A DNA stretch of 64,000 bases from Comamonas sp. KCTC 72670 (GTDB taxonomy: Bacteria > Myxococcota > Myxococcia > Myxococcales > Myxococcaceae): contig BNCN01000020.1 in NCBI GenBank assembly GCA_014656495.1, positions 47,940 through 111,939 of the forward strand, written 5' to 3'. This document shows, in pieces, positions 61,608 through 64,000 of the stretch (the first letter of the stretch is position 1; each line of letters starts with the position of its first letter). The notes beneath the pieces are model-generated. The model did not search any database, was not told the DNA's origin, and saw only the letters and a list, made by a program, of their open reading frames with translations. Both the position numbers and the translations under genes were made by a program.

Positions 61608-61890
61608 GCCAGTGGCTCTCAGAGGGTGTAGGTCAGTGGGCTACATTCAGGGGCCTGCGGCCCAAGCAGGCACGGCGAGGAAATCGATGGGCCTGGGCCT
61701 ATAGGCCAGGATTGAGATAGACCCCTTTAAAAATCGTTAGGAACCGATGCCGGCGCCCAAAAAACGTTACGGGGACGGCGCCCGCGTTGCGCTGGAAGGA
61801 GCACGGGAGCGCCATGACTGGCGAGAGGCTGGGGAATCCGTGGGGCCTCGCGCCAGGGCGGACGGTCCGCGAGCGAGCGGGAAGGCTGCT
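61608..61890. other. 283-bp intergenic region with an imperfect palindrome
   Basis: No gene is supported; a short open frame from 61747 lacks any family trait. CCTGGGCCTATAGGCCAGG at 61692-61710 is a palindrome with one extra G, followed by an AT-rich run (CCCCTTTAAAAATCG, 61722-61736). It could be the promoter/operator of the Fic gene or a terminator. Confidence 0.4.
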
Positions 61891-63597
61891 TCATCCGGGC
61901 TCGGGTCGTTGCATGCCGCGCCTGCTGGGCTCTCCACGCCCGGATGACAGACGCCGCGCTTCATGAAGCGCGGCGTGCAGCTCTCTTCGGAAGGCGGGGA
62001 ACCGCGCGGTGCGGGTCCGCAGGGTTTCCAACCAGGGCGGTGGCGCGTCCGTGTCCGTGCCTTCGTTCACCATGCAGCAGGCCACGAGCGCCGCTGCGTG
62101 AGCGTAATGCGCGCGCCGCTTCTTATCGAGGACGGCCTCGGTCCTTCGCAGGGCCGCCGCTTTCATCGCATCGAGCATCGCTTCACGGTCGGCGGGAGAG
62201 ACGCTGTCCGCCCCTTCGGTGTGCATGAGTACGTCCTCCAGCGCTGGAGCGGGAGGCGGGGGACCGGACATCGCCGGGGACTGCGGCTCCTCCTGGTCCG
62301 GGCTGGGGGCCGTGCCTCCGAGCAGCCAGGCGAACGCCGAGAAGAGCACAGGACCGGGATGCTCACTCCGCGACCAGCCCAGCCCTGGCGCCTTCGCGAG
62401 GAGCTGTGCCGCCTCGGCCACCTTCCCGGTGAGCACCCTCAGCAGTCCGATGAGGGTGTGAGCCTGAGTGGGGCACTCCGCGAGCGCCGTCCCAGCCCGC
62501 GCGCGAACGGTTGCGGAGGTGGGGGCGTCGCTGAGCAGCCATCGCAAGAGGCGCGGGAGCGAGGGGGCACCGCGCCATGCGGCCGCGAGCCGCTCAGCGG
62601 CGTTCTCCATGCCGAGCCGCTGCGCTGCGAGCGCGGCGCCATCCAGGAAGCCTCCACGGGCGTCCTCATCTCCAACGAGCGCCGCGCACTCCTCGAAGGC
62701 CCGCAGTGCCTGAGCCCAGTCACCCGCGGCCACGAGTGCGTCACACCAGGCGCTGGCCGTCACCACCCGCTTCGTTTCCCGCGCCATGCGCGCAAGGCCC
62801 GGGAGCCCTTCCCAGCGGCCGATCGCTAAGCGGCGCCATCGCTCATGCGTGGACTCCCACTGCTCCCCGGTAGGCGCATCTCGCTCCAGCCGGGAGATCC
62901 AGCGGGGGACGAAGGCCTTGATGTCGGGGAGGCCGCCGCCAAACGTCTCCTCGATTTCCGCGAGAGGGTCATTCAGGGCGCCGAGACCTTCGACGGCGTC
63001 GAGCGCTTCAATCAGTGCGTCCGGGCGGCCGTCGAGTGGCGTGGTCACGTACACAGCCGCCGCGTAGTGGCGCAGGCATTCATGGAGATCCACGGAGAGC
63101 ACTTCATCGGCCATTTCATGTTGACCGAGGTGGATGTCGCCGTTGCCAATGGGCTCGAGCAGCGCCTCGAACACCGCTCGAGCGGAGACGTGGTTTCCCG
63201 CGAGAGACGCCGCGAGTGCGTGCCGGAGATAGCGATCGGCCTCGGAGGGCTCCGCCTGACCCACGCGGCGCGCGGCGTCCGCGAATGCTCGGGCTTCCGT
63301 GATGACGGCTTCAGTCGGAGCCGCTGGCTTCCACCCAGAGGTGCTCCGTGAGGCACGCTGAATCAGCAGGTCCTCGAGGTCCGCGCGAGGACCCTCGTCG
63401 AGCCGGTCGAGTGCGTCAGCCACGAAGGTGCGCAGCTCGTCCGCGGAGAGCGCGGTCAGGGCCTCGGTGAGGTTCTCCACGCGCACGTTCCGCACGGCGC
63501 GTCCACGGTATCGAGGGCGGCGTAGCACCTCGCCACCCTGCCCGAACCGCGTGGTGCTCGACAACTCGGGCCCGCCTCCGGGGCGGCGGACCTTCAT
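61891..63597 (-). CDS. Large uncharacterised helical protein
   Basis: Up to 568 residues, rich in Ala, Leu and Glu and predicted almost entirely helical, with repeated helix pairs (for example ALVAAGDWAQALRAFEECAALVG and TGKVAEAAQLLAKAPGLGW) that look TPR- or SEL1-like. The C-terminal quarter includes a proline-rich linker (QEEPQSPAMSGPPPPAPALED). I recognise no catalytic motif. The start is uncertain: an ATG at 63597 gives an unusual Arg/Gly-rich leader, while GTG codons at 63495 or 63486 would begin just before the conserved-looking NLTEALTALSADELRTFVADAL. It may be a regulatory or scaffold protein. Confidence 0.65.
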   Translation of the reverse strand: MKVRRPGGGPELSSTTRFGQGGEVLRRPRYRGRAVRNVRVENLTEALTALSADELRTFVADALDRLDEGPRADLEDLLIQRASRSTSGWKPAAPTEAVITEARAFADAARRVGQAEPSEADRYLRHALAASLAGNHVSARAVFEALLEPIGNGDIHLGQHEMADEVLSVDLHECLRHYAAAVYVTTPLDGRPDALIEALDAVEGLGALNDPLAEIEETFGGGLPDIKAFVPRWISRLERDAPTGEQWESTHERWRRLAIGRWEGLPGLARMARETKRVVTASAWCDALVAAGDWAQALRAFEECAALVGDEDARGGFLDGAALAAQRLGMENAAERLAAAWRGAPSLPRLLRWLLSDAPTSATVRARAGTALAECPTQAHTLIGLLRVLTGKVAEAAQLLAKAPGLGWSRSEHPGPVLFSAFAWLLGGTAPSPDQEEPQSPAMSGPPPPAPALEDVLMHTEGADSVSPADREAMLDAMKAAALRRTEAVLDKKRRAHYAHAAALVACCMVNEGTDTDAPPPWLETLRTRTARFPAFRRELHAALHEARRLSSGRGEPSRRGMQRPEPG

Positions 63598-64000
63598 TCA
63601 CGTGTCCGCGCATGGGGACTGCTGGCGGCGGCCGTGGCCATGTCCTTAGCAGCGGATGCCCGCAAGGATTGCCATGACATGGCAACCATTGCCGTCCATG
63701 AGGCGCCTCCCGGTGTGCATGCGGAAGGGCGCTCGGTGGCATGGGCACTGCACTGCCCCAGCGCAAGGCGCTCACCCTTGAAACAGCCTCCAGGGTGCCT
63801 CGCCGTGCTGTCAATCCCAGCAGTCTGGAGCGCATTCCCATGACCCAACGACTCACCCTCGGCGCTGTAGGCGCCCTGGCCGTCCTCTGCTTCTCCCCCA
63901 TCCGCTTCCGGTTTAGCCGCCGCTCCCGAGGGATGCCTCACGCTTGCGCCGTTCACGCTCGCGGCGCTGCTGGCGTGAGCGGGCGGTCACCTCCGCGATG
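63598..64000. other. Window edge with possible small exported protein fragments
   Basis: A frame at 63634-63843 (VAMSLAADARKDCHDMATI...) and an ATG at 63840 opening MTQRLTLGAVGALAVLCFSP, which overlaps the TGA of the first, could be small genes with signal-peptide-like starts. The second becomes Arg-rich and implausible after 20 codons, whereas a shift of frame gives SGLAAAPEGCLTLAPFTLAALLA and a stop at 63978. A decayed or truncated exported-protein gene is possible; I do not call a gene. Confidence 0.3.

Noticed and set aside
61747..61947. A 66-residue plus-strand frame near the Fic gene
   Set aside because: Low-complexity Arg/Ala/Gly composition and overlap with the end of the large minus-strand gene.
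1..64000. tRNA, rRNA, insertion sequences and phage attachment sites
   Set aside because: I saw no cloverleaf with a GTTCRA arm, no transposase motif and no flanking inverted repeats of the kind expected; a dedicated search was not possible.

Overview
The window is very GC-rich, third-position-GC coding DNA of a myxobacterium, most likely Myxococcus or a close relative. The supporting signs are a DevT/DevR/DevS-type CRISPR operon, a TIGR02268/DUF2381 gene beside a serine/threonine kinase, three Hanks-type kinases, and HEAT/DUF2169/DUF4150 genes of the kind common in myxobacteria. This assignment rests on gene content, not on a database match.

Layout. 1-11 kb is ordinary: small envelope proteins, a CDP-alcohol phosphatidyltransferase, a DUF4846 protein, a fatty-acid desaturase, a cytochrome P450, two paralogous STAS-like proteins, a sugar ABC importer without its ATPase, and an Rpn-type nuclease. 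11-31 kb, all on the plus strand, is a signalling and defence block: a kinase-STAND-TPR protein, an ECF-type sigma factor overlapping a small kinase, a CD-NTase (cGAS-like enzyme), a SAVED protein fused to a HExxH metallopeptidase, cmr1-6, a MYXAN-type cas6, a leader and a CRISPR array of 54 repeats. 31-35 kb holds a truncated gene remnant, a SNF2 helicase and a frameshifted SWIM zinc-finger gene. 35-41.5 kb is a polymorphic-toxin neighbourhood (two SUKH immunity-like genes, a DUF4150/PAAR-like effector, a ketosynthase-like protein, DUF2169, HEAT repeats). 41.5-47 kb holds an aldo-keto reductase with a divergent MarR regulator, an AI-2E family permease, and a kinase with a DUF2381 protein. 47-60 kb is the second CRISPR unit: a DUF4297-SAVED (Cap4-like) nuclease, cas6, cas3, cas8/devT, cas7/devR, cas5/devS, a cas4-cas1 fusion, cas2, a leader and an array of 39 repeats. 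The window closes with a Fic protein and an uncharacterised large protein.

How the parts may work together. Both CRISPR operons open with a gene whose product carries a SAVED domain, a sensor of cyclic oligonucleotides: one fused to a metallopeptidase, the other to a nuclease. Two enzymes able to make such signals are encoded here, the CD-NTase and Cas10/Cmr2 with an intact GGDD. The Cmr locus has no visible CARF nuclease and no cas1/cas2. The two leaders align over 244 bp with equal length, and the repeats differ at three positions, two of which exchange one GNRA tetraloop for another. One adaptation module therefore probably feeds both arrays. The ECF sigma factor and kinase next to a SAVED protease recall the CalpL-CalpT-CalpS logic, with a different protease, and form the most interesting undescribed candidate in the window.
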